DNA of 64,000 nucleotides from positions 62,001 to 126,000 of the forward strand of contig MU008194.1 in the NCBI GenBank assembly GCA_010909165.1, read 5' to 3'. The stretch is from Anthoceros angustus (lineage: Eukaryota > Streptophyta > Anthocerotopsida > Anthocerotales > Anthocerotaceae). The notes beneath the pieces are model-generated. The model was not told the DNA's origin. It made no database searches and saw only the letters and a program-made list of their open reading frames with translations. Of this stretch, positions 1 through 11,799 are shown in pieces. Numbering within the stretch: position 1 is the first letter of the stretch; each line of letters starts with the position of its first letter. The translations under genes and the position numbers were made by a program.

Positions 1-210
1 GATGATGCCGACAGCGTGTACTCTGCGCTGTCAGATATCCAAGGTGGTCAAAGCACGGCAGAAAGTCCATCGACAGGAACTGGCTCGTCCGACGCTAAGC
101 AAGCAGTGAAGATGAGAAATAGGATGCCGGACCCTGAGTTCTTTTTGCGTTTCAGTAAGGGCCGATTGGATCCCTCCTCGAATGACGATCGAAACTCGAG
201 TCGAACGTAA
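1..210 (+). CDS. Possible 3' end of an unrecognised gene (partial)
   Basis: The frame starting at base 1 is open until a TAA at 208-210 and gives about 69 residues rich in Ser, Asp and Gly, ending with the stretch PEFFLRFSKGRLDPSS and a Ser/Asn/Arg tail. It runs off the left edge, so this could be the last exon of a gene that lies mostly outside the window. The composition fits a disordered C-terminal tail. I do not recognise a family. The following ~300 bases are AT-rich and could be a 3' UTR. A chance open frame of this length is possible. Confidence 0.3.
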   Translation, partial: DDADSVYSALSDIQGGQSTAESPSTGTGSSDAKQAVKMRNRMPDPEFFLRFSKGRLDPSSNDDRNSSRT

Positions 211-780
211 GAACCGTTGGTCTGATAAGGGTGTTCGCATTTGTCTACGTTTCACCGTACGTTGTGTCCTCCATCTCTACCCTCCGAACAGCTTAACGTC
301 TCATTACATAGGTTTTTAGTGAAAGGAGCCGGATATATTTCCTTGCATAGTTGTATTGTTGGAATTTCCGTATGGAACATCGATCTGGTCATCGTTATAC
401 AAAGGTTTTTATCGAGGGTTACATAATAATATTTCCTTCGCATAAGGCAGAAAAACTTCATAGGTCACACATTTGACGACATCGGCCTGCCCCCTATGTA
501 CCAATGTGGTCAGGAGGTGTGTGAAGAATCTTTTTACGTGCGATACACATGTTTTTCTTTCTTAGGGTTGTGGGAACATTGGCGCTTGCACATTCTCGCG
601 AGCATTCATTTGACTAACCCTCGCGAACTTGAGCCATAAATTACGGGACCCATAAGCCCCTGCAACATCCATGTGCCCTTAAGCAACCTTGAGCACACCT
701 TCAGCACCCTTGAGCAGACATTTAGCGCACCTTCAGCAGCCTTGAGGAAACACACTCTTGAACATGTAATCCTAAACCCC

Positions 781-866
781 AGCCATTGATTTGGACACTT
801 GACGGCGAGCCGTTACATCTATAAGCCATCGATTTGGACACCTGATGGCGAGCCGTTACATCTATA
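781..866. repeat. Tandem duplication, 43 bp x 2
   Basis: Two adjacent 43-base copies begin agccattgatttggacac and agccatcgatttggacac and differ at only a few bases. No coding meaning is evident. Confidence 0.85.
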
Positions 867-924
867 TTCATCTAACATGAGCAAATATCCGGAGCCTTTG
901 CGCGGGGTCAGACATGTCCAACAA

Positions 925-1110
925 ACATGTGCATGTGTGTTCCGGGCAAACAGAAACATGTGTACTTGTGTAAGAAAAACCCAAGTTGTGCATGTGTGTT
1001 GCGGGCAAACAGAAACATGTGTACTTGTGCAAGAAAAACCCAAGTTGTGCATGTGTGTTCCGAGCAAACAGAAACATGTGTACTTGTGTAAGAAAAACCC
1101 AAGTTGTGAG
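925..1110. repeat. Tandem array, 59-bp unit, about 3 copies
   Basis: Copies of acatgtgtacttgtg..aagaaaaacccaagttgtg start at 956, 1015 and 1074, spaced exactly 59 bases, with a partial unit before 956. Since 59 is not a multiple of three, the open minus-strand frames across it are frame-shifting by-products of the repeat, not a gene. Confidence 0.9.
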
Positions 1111-1514
1111 ACATAGAGTTCTCTGCCGCATACGGTCCGTCATGCGATAATGTGAAACATATAAGATGAAGGAATCTTGAAGATGCCGAGGCATGTAAGT
1201 GTAGAATACTGGTGAAAAAAAGGTTGTCACGCACAAGCCACCCGGTGATGACTTCAATATTCCATACTATGTTGTTATAAATGGTTTCTATCGATGTAAA
1301 TATTTTCCCCAAAAAAGCATTCAAACCGTTGTAAATATTTGTCCCCAAAAAAATGCAAATCATTATAAACCTTTTCCCGCCAAAAAATTGTAAAAGCTAT
1401 TGTTGTAAAATAATAATAAAATTTATTCAAATACTGCCTACAAAACTAAACAAGGGTAGGGATATTTGCAGAGTCATACTGTTAACATTCTCAATGATGA
1501 ATACATTTGCCTAG

Positions 1515-1645
1515 TCTGTGGATGTACATTTGCCTGATCATGGATTTTATTTGCCTAGTATATGGATACACATTTGCCTAGTCTATGGATACATTTGCCT
1601 AGTTTGTGGATACATTTGCCTACTCCGAGGATGCATTTGGCTAGT
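1515..1645. repeat. Degenerate minisatellite, ~20-25 bp unit
   Basis: The motif ggatacatttgcctagt recurs about five to six times with small changes and length differences. It is a typical slippage array. Confidence 0.8.
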
Positions 1646-1989
1646 TTGTTGCAAGAACTTGGTCAAAACATCGAAAGGTTATTATAAGAAGTCACCGAGA
1701 CTACGTCGAGGTCAGTTCATATCCCGGAAGATACTTTGCCATCAAGATCACGTCTCTAACAACCATGAAATCTATGAGACATCCACATCAAGTTCTTGTA
1801 AAGTGATAAATGAGCCTGGTGATCTTGTGCAAGAAGCTTACTAGGCGTCAATAGCAATAGCTTGGGAAAGCAGCAAGCTTCAATGAGCATCAAGCTCCAA
1901 TTAGCATATGCAATTTATGTGTTATCTTCATATGCAAAGCACTGAGTCCATAGTCTCCCATAACTGATGATGTCTTCTCTTCTCATAGC

Positions 1990-1994
1990 AATAC
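1990..1994. repeat. Left target-site duplication, AATAC
   Basis: AATAC directly precedes the TGTGG terminus at 1995 and recurs directly after the CACA terminus at 20142. Five bases is the expected Ty3/Gypsy target duplication. Confidence 0.85.
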
Positions 1995-2685
1995 TGTGGC
2001 GCGACTTTTGCTGTCGGCCAGCCGGGCTCGCACAATCCCGTGTCGTTGTAGGAAGGAGTTCGTTCCCAAGGGAATGACAGACTCCGTTGCGGCGTTGATT
2101 CGTCTTACTGCGTCACTCGGTCCTAACGCACCCCTTAGTTCACGTCTAACTACTCGCGACAAACACCGGGCGGTATGGCCAAGCGTTTAAGGACCGTTCG
2201 CGTCCGTTCGTTCCGTTCGTCTCACACCTCGTCCTCCTCTCTCCACTCACACTACACTTATCGGTCTTAAGGAAGGGCCGGGTTACAGTCCGGACCTCCT
2301 CCGTTCCACGGGCCTCTCCGTCCGCGCCTGCGCCCTCCGTCCCTCCGGCTGCGTTCGGTCCGTTCGGCGGGCGCTCCGCGAGCAGGTCCGATCACCCTCC
2401 ACACACCACAACACGTTAGGTCCGTCACGGGACCACGATCGATCCCTCCGGGCTCGTGCACCTTTCGGTGACTCGGGACTCACGTTATCGAAGACACACA
2501 AGGTGCAAACCGCATCAACACCAAGGAAAGATGATTTATTCGGCGGCCAGCCCTCTTATACTACGCCGGTCGGCGTCTTTATTACACCCCTATTACGGTG
2601 CGGCCCATTTCGGTGTAATCGCCTACCATCCTATTTCCTCCCCTATCTCCTTGGCGGTGGTGGGAAGGTCCGGGTTCCTTGGGAT

Positions 2686-5067
2686 TGGTGGTCCAATCTC
2701 CCGCCACACAATTGCGGCGCGCGCAATCGGATGATCCGGCGGACCCTCCTTTCTCCGGAATCACATCGGGTTGGGCTCTGGCGGTGATGCGGCGGCCGTT
2801 ACCTGCAACGTCATCCTCCCCACTGGCCTTCCGTGGGTCCCCTCGGTGGGGCCATGTCTGCTCCCCTAAGCGTAAGTCGAGAGGGGCTCCTCCTTCTTCG
2901 GTCGGACCTCGGTCGGTCTCGACTCGAACTGAACTCCAAGGGGTCCTTCCAGTGGCGGTGGGTCGGCCTCGTCTCGGTTCGGACCTCGGGGTCCGTGCCT
3001 GGGGTCCGATCCCAAACTCCGGACCCCTTCCGTGGACCTCGCTAGGTCCTCCTCCTTACCCCAGGCCCTTGTCTTGGTTGGGTTGGCTCCCCTTGCACCC
3101 CTGCGGGCCCTCACCCCTTCCGGATCGGGTGGTGGTGAACTTACCTTGGGGTCCGCTGCGTCCGCTCCTCTTGGGGCTCCTCCTTGTGCCGTCGTCTCCA
3201 AGCAGGGCCCCTAGGGTCCCTGTCTTATCCCGTGCCCTTCTTCCCCTCAAGGCCTTCCGGGGGTCTGTGGCGGTGTGAGGCCTCTCAGCCAGGGGCTCGG
3301 TGTGGTAATAGGCAAAGTCCGAATCCACTTTGGATTGCCTCTTCCACGTCTTGGAGCACCGATACTCCTTCGCCATAGGTGCTCCGGGAGGCACTGTTGC
3401 CACCTTGTTGCTCCACCTCCCCGCCAGTTTGATAGGCTGGGCCTGCTTCTCGTGGTGCCAGTGCCTCGGTCACCTCCGTGTCATTGTTGCTCACTTGCTC
3501 CAACTCCTCCGTTTCCGCTCCGCCGCTTGCCCGCCATAGCGTTCCCGCCAAACTTCCTCGGTGGACGGCTTCTTATCCGCGCCCTCGCCTCTTGTCCATT
3601 ACATTAACTCCGCCATCTCGCTCCAGACGGTCCAACCTTGCCCGGTGCGGGCTTCACCCCCTTTCTCCATCTCGGCGTCCTGCTCCTGTTCCATCGCCTT
3701 CACTCTCGCCAGCAGGCGGGCCGCTCTCGGTCGCGTTCGCGACCATGTATCCTACCATTCCTCTCAATGATAGTTTGGGCTGCGGCTCAAAGTCTCCTTG
3801 TCCTCCATCTCCTGCCTTCTTTGCTCCACCTCCGGTGAGTAGATCCTCCATCTCCTTGTCGCGAACTTCTTGGGGCTGGTGGTCCAATCTCCGACAATTG
3901 CGGCGCGCGCAATCGGATGATCCGCGAGGCGGACCCTCCTTTCTCCGGAATCACAGCCGGGTTGGGCTCGGCGGTGGCGGCGACCGCCGTTACCACAACG
4001 TCATCCTCCGCCTTCCATGGGTCCCCTCGGTGGGGCCCGCCTGTCTGCTCCCCTAAGCGTAAGTCGAGAGGGGCTCCTCCTTCTTCGAGTCCGGACCTCG
4101 GGGTCGGTCTCGACTCGAACTGAACTCCAAGGGTCCGGCCTCGGCGTTTCCCTCCGCCGGTGGGTCCGGCCTCGTCTCGGTTCGGACCTCGGGGTTCGGA
4201 CCTCGGGGTCCGTCCCCAAACTCCGGACCCCTTCACGGACCTCGTCTTGCTAGGTCCTCCTCCTTACCCCCGACCCTTGTCTTGGTGGGTTGGCTCCCTG
4301 CACCCCTGGGGCCCTCACCCCCTTGGATCGGGTGGTGGTGAACTTACCCAGGGTCCATGCGTCCGCTCCTCTTGGGGCTCCCCCTCCTTGTGCCGTCGTC
4401 TCCAAGCAGGGCCCCTAGGGTCCCTGTCATCCCGTGCCCTTCTTCCCCTCAGGGCCTTCCGGGTCCGTCTATTCGTGGCGAGGCCTCTGGGGAGCTCGGT
4501 GTGGTAATAGGCAAAGTCCGAATCCACTTTGGATTGCCTCTTCCACGTGCCCGAGCACCGATACTCCTTCGCCATAGGTGCTCCGGAGCCGAGCTTCCCT
4601 CCTTGTTGCTCCACCTCCCCGCCAGTTTGATAGCTGGGGCTTCTCATGGCGAGTGCCTCGGTCACCTCCGCGTCATTGTTGCTCACTTGCTCCAACTCCC
4701 TCCCGTTTCCGTTCATGCCACTTGCCCGCCATAGCAGCGTTCCCAAACTTCCTCGGTGGACGGCTTCTTATGCCTTCCGGCGCCCTCGCCTCTTGTCCAT
4801 TACGTGCTCATCTCCGCTCCAGACGGCCGGGCAACACCCGGGCGGGCTTCACCCCCTTTCTCCATCTCGGCGGCGTCGCTCCTGTTCCATCGCCTTCGCT
4901 CGTCGCCAGCAGGGGCGCTCTATTTCGTCGCGTTCGCGACCATGTCCTGACTACCATTCCTCTCAATGATAGTTTGGGCTGCGGCTCAAAGTCTCCTTGT
5001 CCTCCATCTCCTGCCTGCTCCACCTCCGGGCGGAGTTCCTCCATCTCCTTGTCGCGAACTTCTTGGG
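2686..5067. repeat. Tandem ~1.19-kb module inside the left LTR (2 copies)
   Basis: The segment starting tggtggtccaatctcc at 2686 repeats at 3877, with matching landmarks in the same order (ggaccctcctttctccgg, aacgtcatcctcc, ggcaaagtccgaatccac, the gttcgcgaccatg region). Copies differ by many small indels. Confidence 0.85.
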
Positions 5068-6577
5068 CGGCTGGTCGCGCTTGCTCCGCCACCTCCTGCT
5101 CCATCTTGAGCGAGGCTGGGCGCTCTATCTCACTCGAAGTCTGGATTCTCCATTGAGAATTCCTTGCTTTCCGTGCGTCTTGGGTTGTAACTCCAAGGTG
5201 TCCTTCTTGTCCTCCAACTCCTGCCGCCTCCCTTCTACCTCTGCATTTGCACAGGGTCCCGATTTCCGGGTCTTGGCCTCAGTGTTCTGCGGCTCGTCGT
5301 GCTTGCTCATGCCACACTCGGCCCAGTTGGCTGGCTCTCTCGGCCGCCTCCCTCCACGGTTCGATCACGCCGATAGTGATCGCGATCGGCCGCCGCCGTG
5401 GCCTCCGCCTCCTTGGCCACCTTCACGAGCCTCTCGGCTTGGCTCTGGTCGGTCGAGCTGCCTCGCGGATCCGCGCCCGTTACGCTTCGCCTCCCTTCTG
5501 TGCGCTCGCCCCTCACTGCGAGGTCCTCCCCGCGCTTGGCCTCCTTGGCAATTTCCTCCAGGAAGAATTTGGTCGGTCCTTGCGGATGGACGGACCTCCC
5601 TCTCGCCTCGGCGTTTCCCTCCTCAATCCGGCCGAGCTTGACCTTCCTTCTCCTCTGGGCTCCCTCCAAGCTGCTCACGGAGGAGTACCATGCGCCTCGG
5701 GTGGCTTCTCCACAGGTCTTCTCGGCCATCCCTTGAGACCCCAGGCATACCGTCCATGGCAGTAGCGGACCGTGTTTCTTCCACGGCTGTGAGGCTCCCA
5801 CAAAGTCCGTGGCGGGCCGGCATCTCCGATCAGGACCTCCATACCGCCGGAGTAAGTCGGGGGGTTCTCCGGACCTAATCGGGACCCTTAGGTCACGAGT
5901 CTTGGCTCAGCTTCCCTCCTTGGCCCTTTTGGCGAGCTCCTTCTCGCCCTTTTCTCACAGGGCTCGGAGGTGAGGGGTCAGGAGCAAGCCTTTTGCCCCT
6001 TCACCGCGGCAGGGGCCGGCTCGAGGCTGTTGCCAGTGTCCTCCTGCTCCACAGGCGTCCCTTCGCCCTCCTTCACTTCCTCCTTCTTGCCACTCAGTGG
6101 CGGGGAAGTCTTGGCACCGGAGGTGCAGCGTTAAGCCGTGGTCTTGCGTCTCTTGGCTCCCTCACAGTCGGCGGGGCTCCTCGGTAGGAGTGGTGGCGGC
6201 TGGGGTCGGGCTTCTGCTGGGGGCTCTCTGGTTGGGGCACGGAGGAGGCGGGAATTTCTTCCATACCACAGGTGGTGAGGGGTCCGTTCGGACGTATGGA
6301 GTCAGGAATCCTCGATCGTCCTCCTCCGGTCCGTTTGGCTTTTGATCGGCCTCCTCCCCTCGGCGCCCTTGCACTTCCGCCGAGTCCGGTCCTTTCGGGC
6401 GCTCGCTCAAGCTCTCCTTCCTTGAGGAGCTCGAAATGCCCCATACATGGATCGGTATGGGGCGGCCCAGATGGCGAGGCTTCTCGGTCTGAGCTTGCGA
6501 GCCTCTGGCTAAGCGGGCGAAGATAATCCTTCCCAGTCGCCCTCTTCCCCAGCGCATGCGGGAATACCAGCAGTTAT

Positions 6578-6600
6578 CACCAAGGTGATCCACCTTGGTG
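6578..6600. promoter_or_regulatory. Perfect 10-bp hairpin in the left LTR
   Basis: CACCAAGGTG, spacer ATC, CACCTTGGTG: a perfect inverted repeat with a 3-base loop. The same hairpin is intact in both module copies of the right LTR (17593-17615 and 19070-19092), despite much indel change around it. Function unknown. Confidence 0.7.
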
Positions 6601-7622
6601 AGTAGGTTCGATGGACAATGATCCGGGCTACCGCCTTACTCATTGTCAGCGGTCGGATATCGACCAACGTTGGTGGTCGTTGCGTCGAGCCTCGGCATCG
6701 GCTGCGTGGGCCCTATCTTCCCCGCCTTGAGGGGCTCGGCACCCTCCCCTCTTCCTCCTTTGGGCGGTTGTAGGCGCCTCGGGACCTCAAGGTCCATCGC
6801 CTTGGGTCCTCCCGGAGGTTCTTGGACCGCACCTCCTTATTGACCGCCCGGCATCTTCGGGCGAACTCCGGACGGTGACCTATCAAATGTCGGACCATGG
6901 AACACATCCAAATGCCACTCCTGCACCAATTCTCCTTCCTGGGCGGGCCCAAAGTCCGGATAGCGCGGGTCACAATGTTGCGCTCCACAAGGTTCCATGG
7001 CTCCCAAACTTCCGCAGGCTTTTGGGTGCCATCGCCTTCTCCTCCTTGGTTCTTTGTGGCGCTTGTGGGAGGCTGGCACGTTCGCCGCGCGCGTTGCTGC
7101 TCCGACCTCAGCGGTGAGCGGCAGCGTCTGAGTGTCCGAGATACCGCCAGAGAGCCGGATCGGAGCGCAAGAGATCGCGAGAATTGTCTCGAGGCTGCGT
7201 GATTCTTCCTTGGCTCCCGAGTAATGGCGGCGGGCGCCTCTTCCTGTAGCGCAGTGCATGGCAGCCTCCGCCTCGGCCTTACGCGCGCGTACTCGGCCTT
7301 ACGCCGCCGCGCGTGAATACTATAACTGGCAGGTGCAGTCTGGCGGTGCATGCCCGTCCTCCACTCGAGTCGTCCCGCGTGGCGTCGCTGGCGTCGTCCT
7401 CAACTCTAAGTTACTTTCCTGGCGTACTTATCACCTGGTCACAGGTGGGTCGGACTTATCCGTTACCGTGCGCCATAGTAGGTCTGCGTTCCTCACTCCG
7501 AGTCCGAGTATACTCCGAGTGCTATCCATGCTTATTTCCCCTTTTCGCCTCATTTTATCCTTCCTCCTACAAAAACAAAACCCTACCTAATTTCTAACCC
7601 CAAGGGAAGTCCGTAGTCCACA

Positions 7623-7636
7623 TACTCCCTTCTCAC
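7623..7636 (-). other. Polypurine tract of the LTR element
   Basis: On the minus strand GTGAGAAGGGAGTA lies immediately before the 3' LTR start TGTGGACTACGG. Position and purine content fit the plus-strand priming site of reverse transcription. Confidence 0.75.
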
Positions 7637-7689
7637 TGTTGGCGTCTCGCCAACACTAAGCGTGTACTTTTCACCGCCATACCCGTTCA

Positions 7690-8660
7690 CCGGTGGGCGG
7701 CAATTCACCATCCAAGCGCGGTGAGCGGACCCATTGGGGTATACACGACTTGGTAAGGTCCCATCCATCGTAGGTGGAGTTTACAGGAAGTGCATATGTC
7801 GGTGTCGTAAGGAGGCGGATCTCCCTCCTTCACATACTCCTGATTCCGAAGGCGCCTGTCATGCCATAGTTTGCGTTGATTACAGCATTGCATTATTTGT
7901 TGCGCCTCTTCCTGGCCCTCCGTATGCTGCACAAACCCTAGCAAACGCTCCAGTTGGCTCTCTTCATCCGTTAAGCGCCTTTCCATCATGACCCGAGTGT
8001 TGGCACCTCAAACTCTACCGGCATAATTGAGTGCCCATAGGTCGAATGTCTGAGTTCGTGGTTACCTTCTCTGCCGTTACGAGCGCCCATGCGATGGCGG
8101 CTTTGTATCGATCGTGCGCATAGTTAACCGTAAGCTTATTGAGGATCGGCGGATAAGTCCATTGGTCTTCTCCGTCGATCGGTTGGCCTTGGTTGTAGGG
8201 GCGTTTCGATGTGTGATGCGAAATAGTCCGTCATTGCGGTTATCACATCATTGAGGAAATGGGTTCCCGATCGCTTACTAAGCGGACACCCATACCTTGT
8301 GATGATGTTTTCGTGAGGAATTTGGCCACCGTGCTCATGATCCGTTCTAGTAGCTTCCACCCACTGGTCATGGTCGTTGCCACCAAGATGTACCGCTTTG
8401 TGTGTGCCTCGTTGGTGTATAGGTCCAAGTCGATGCCCACTTCTCAAAAGGCGCTAGTGCTAGTATGGGCACTAACGGCCATTGAGTTGTGGCGTCGGCT
8501 TCCGATCCGTGACAAGCATCACACTTCTTCACAATTGGTGTGTTTCCCCATACATGGTGGGCCACGGTACCCGACCTCAAGATTTTCTTGGTGGTGACTG
8601 CTGTTGCATAATGTCCACCACCTAGTCCTTCGTGCATCCCTTTATTACCACCTCCGTCTC
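7690..8660 (-). pseudogene. Integrase domain of the Ty3/Gypsy element (frameshifted)
   Basis: Reading the minus strand from about 8637, an N-terminal His-His/Cys-Cys zinc-binding part is visible (EGLGGGHYATA, then KKCDACHG). The catalytic core follows with YILVATT and VSDR..THFLNDVI, and the C-terminal part has WHDRRLRNQEYVKEGD and KLHLRWMGPYQVVY. These are standard landmarks of plant Ty3/Gypsy integrases. The core is split over at least three frames, for example between 8440 and 8240. The end at about 7690 is close to the polypurine tract, leaving no room for a chromodomain or extra ORF. In an active element it would insert the cDNA into chromosomal DNA. Confidence 0.88.
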
Positions 8661-8899
8661 ACTTTGTTGGAGGTACCTTCGTTCCATAGGCCCACCTTAA
8701 AGATGCAACGTTATACAGCGAAAGGCGGCGTAGTGCACAAAGGCTGTGGACCAGTTCGATTCGTTGGTAGCTCCATCTCCCATAGGTACCGTTCCAACTC
8801 CGCGCAGAGGCCGCCCGTCGCTCCCTTCTCACTGCCGTGGGTCCGTTCCCCGGCTTAGGGTTTGTCGGTTGCTCTCTGCTCCTCCTCTCGCGCCACCAA

Positions 8900-10720
8900 T
8901 TCCTCATCCGGAAGGCGTCCTCTTGATCCTGTCCGTCTTTTAACTGGACAAGAAGTCGCGTTTGGTGTTGCTTCCTTGCCTAGTCTCCACCTCAAATGTG
9001 AACTCCTGTAGCAGAATCCACCTCGCAATCCGTCCGGACAATGCCTTGTTCACCAAGTGCTTGAGCAAGTGATCAACATAGAAACCCAAACTCATTGGGC
9101 GGAAGGTAGTGCGAATTTCTTAACAGCGTATACCATTCCCAATGCCTCTCGCTCCGTAGTAGTGTACCTCCGTTCCGTCGTGGTTTCTTCAGCGTAGTAG
9201 ATTGGGTGATCCCTCCGTTTATCATCTTTTTGACTGAGCACTACTCCGATGGCGAAGGCTGACACATCCACGTACACATGGAATCGCTTCCCCCAGTCCG
9301 GTCCTTTTAGTCTTGGGCGCTGTGGTGCAGAGGTCTCTGAATGCCGCCTCCCTCTCTGGCGTCCAGGTCCATTCCTCCTCCTTCCTGAGTAGCTCTGTTA
9401 GCCTGGAGGCCCTCTTTGCAAAATCTTGGATGAAACGCCTATAGTAACCCACCATGCCTGTGAATCCCGTAACTCCTTCAAGTTCGTGGCTGCGAGGGGC
9501 TGATCACCTTGTCTTGGTCCACCTCTATCCCTCTTGCCGACACGCTGCCCCAACAAGATTCCCTCTGTCATGCAAGCATTTCTCGGATGCGAGCACGTTG
9601 AGTCTCCTACATCGTTCCAAACACTTCCAAATGTCCAATGTTTGTCCTCCTCTGCACGGAGTCGTCCAAGAACACCTCCATGAAGTCCCTCGAAATTCCG
9701 GAAGGCGTCCTCGATCCCGCAGGAGGCTCCGTCTTTAACTGGACAAGAAGTCGCTTTGGTGTTGCTTCCCCTTGCCTAGTCTCCACCTCAAATGTGAACT
9801 CCTGTAGCAGAATCCACCTCGCAATCCGCCCAAGTCGGCCTTGTTCACCAAGTGCTTGAGCAAGTGATCAACATAAACACGAACTCATTGGGCGGAAGGT
9901 AGTGAATTTTAACGCGATACCATTCCCAATGCCTCTCGCTCCGTAGTAGTGTACCTCCGTTCCGCGTGCGTGAGCTGCCTTCCGTAGTAGATTGGGTGAT
10001 CCCTCCGCTTATCATCTTTTGATGAGCACTACCCGATGGCGGTGACACATCCACACATGGAATCGCTTCCCCCAGTCCGGTCCTTTTAGTACTGGGCACG
10101 ACTGAGTGGTGAGGTCTCGAATGCCGCCTCCCTCTCGGCCCAGTCCATTCTTCCTCCTTCCTGAGTAGCTCTGTTAGCTGGAGGCCCTCTTTGCAAAATC
10201 TTGGATGAAACGCCTATAGTAACCCACCATGCCTGTGAATCGTAACTCCTTCAAGTTCGTAGGCGGGGATGGATGACTTTCACCTTGTCTTGGTCCACCT
10301 CTATCCCTCTTGCCGACACTCGGTGCCCCAACAAGATTCCCTCTGTCATGCAGTAGCATTTCTCGGATGCGAGCTTGAGTCTCCTACATCGCTCCAAACA
10401 CTTCCGCAATGTCCACGTGTTTGTCCTCCTCTCCGCACAGAAAGTCGCCCAAGAACACCTCCATGAAGTCCCTCAAATTCCAAGACATTGGTCACCATCC
10501 GCATAAATGATCCGGGTGCTCTGTCATCCGAAGGCACTCCGTTTGTAGGCAAGCGTCCCCACTCCGTGGTGAATGTTGTCTTATCGTCAGGCTCCCTTAG
10601 GTGCATTTGTGGAGTGGCCGTCAAGAAGGAGTAGGTACTCCATCCCGCCACCTTGTCGATTATATCGTCCACAAAGGGCATGGGAAATGGTCCTTTTCGT
10701 GGCGGCGTTAAGCTTTCTCG
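8900..10720 (-). pseudogene. Reverse transcriptase / RNase H of the Ty3/Gypsy element, with an internal duplication
   Basis: Minus strand. RT starts near 10681 with PFVDDIIDKVAGWSTYSFLTA, then DKTTFTTEWG and RAPGSFMRMVTNV. After the active site come TNLKELR..TGMVGYYRRFIQDFAK and EEWTWTPEREAAFRDL. RNase H follows with MYVDVSAFAIGVVLSQ and YTTTEREALGMVYAVKKF. A block of about 790 bp is present twice: the landmark ggaaggcgtcctc..actggacaagaagtcg occurs near 8910 and again near 9698. The active-site region reads FLDD in one copy (about 9660) and FLGD in the other (about 10440). Multiple frameshifts break both copies, so no working polymerase is encoded here. Confidence 0.9.
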
Positions 10721-11539
10721 ATCTGACGGACCGAATCACCCTGCTTTGCTTCTTGACACGACCACAATGGGCGCCACCCACTCACTGCTCACGATTGGGA
10801 AGATGATGTCGCTTCCGGATACTTATCCGGGACTTCCTTGACCTTGGCGAGTGCTTGGGATTGATTTATCTTGCCTAATCGAGCGAGCACGCTCACGGCT
10901 TCAGATCTATCGGTGTTAGCCTTTGTTTGAATGCCCTTCATGTCCGTGACCTTGAAAGCGAACACCTGTTTCCCCAACAATCGTGTGAGGTCTTGTTTTA
11001 ACTCGATGGCATACCCTTGCGAATTTTAGGAATTTCCACAGGCGAACCTCCACGTCTTCCACATCGTCGGGTTGGCCGTCTCTCTTTCCCTCGCGCTTCA
11101 CGAGCCATCATCCTCTACCGGGTTCATCTTCACGCATTCCCCATCTCGGAAGAGTTAAATCGAGGTGAACGTTACTTCTTGAGTCCTCCTCATGGATTCC
11201 CCTTTTATTGCCTCCGCGACTTCCACTTGGCGGTGATCACCTCACTCCAAATGTCCCTCCGATAGTCCATTTCTTCTTGGACCACGATTTTGGGAAAGGG
11301 TAGTCCTCATTCGTATCCTCGCTCATCGTCCCCACTTGGTGAGGTGTACCCCTTTGTGTGGTTTCACCACGATGTGTCCTTACTCAGTGTCGCTACCGTC
11401 CTTCCCTCACCTTGGATCCCAGTCCGGCTTGAAGTGTATTTCCTTCCGTCCAAGTGTAGTTTTGTCTCGAGCGAGGCCAAGGCCGCCCAGGGACCTCATA
11501 CCCCGGAGGTCGGGTCGATGACGAAATCTAATGTATAGG

Positions 11540-11760
11540 GGCTCCGCTATGGTGGCTTGGACTCGGACAACTCCCTGGCGCTCGCCGCCTGTGCCATCAC
11601 GAGGGTTTTGGTGGATGGCTCGAAGGTGGTGAACCCGGCCGTCTTGCGGTGGCCTCGGTGATGAGGTTCACTCGACCCGTGTCTAGAGCACGTTTTAATT
11701 ACACACCCGCAATTTCCACTGCTGGCGCCCGGTCGTATGAGATCGACCCTTACCTCACGT
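11540..11760 (-). pseudogene. Aspartic protease remnant of the Ty3/Gypsy element
   Basis: On the minus strand the catalytic triplet Asp-Thr-Gly is at 11683-11675, in the context ALDTGRVNLITEATARR, which resembles a retroviral-type protease (ALDTGSxxNLI). It lies between the gag zinc-knuckle area and RT, the usual place. The frame is interrupted soon after. Its role would be to cleave the Gag-Pol polyprotein. Confidence 0.65.
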
Positions 11761-11799
11761 TCTTGCCCTTAGGACCAAGGAGTTCCGGCGTGGTTGCGT

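Larger units (their letters stand above)
211..1994. other. Intergenic region with small tandem repeats, no gene seen
   Basis: No convincing coding frame on either strand. From about 690 to 760 there are degenerate repeats of a 'cttgagca..cttcagca' motif. Around 1285-1395 a degenerate ~45-base unit (gtaaatatt..ccccaaaaa) repeats two to three times in AT-rich DNA. Separate arrays are listed at 781-866, 925-1110 and 1515-1645. The region ends at the target site of the LTR retrotransposon. Confidence 0.6.
1995..7622 (-). repeat. 3' LTR (left copy), ~5.6 kb
   Basis: It begins TGTGGCGCGAC at 1995 and ends GTAGTCCACA at 7622, matching the other LTR at both ends. The plus strand is strikingly pyrimidine-rich (tandem cctcc and ctcctcc runs). 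It holds two head-to-tail copies of a ~1.19-kb module (about 2686-3876 and 3877-5067), then one copy of a ~1.4-kb module (about 5220-6720), then the promoter-proximal part up to 7622. The element-sense strand carries coding-like frames, described separately. Confidence 0.9.
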
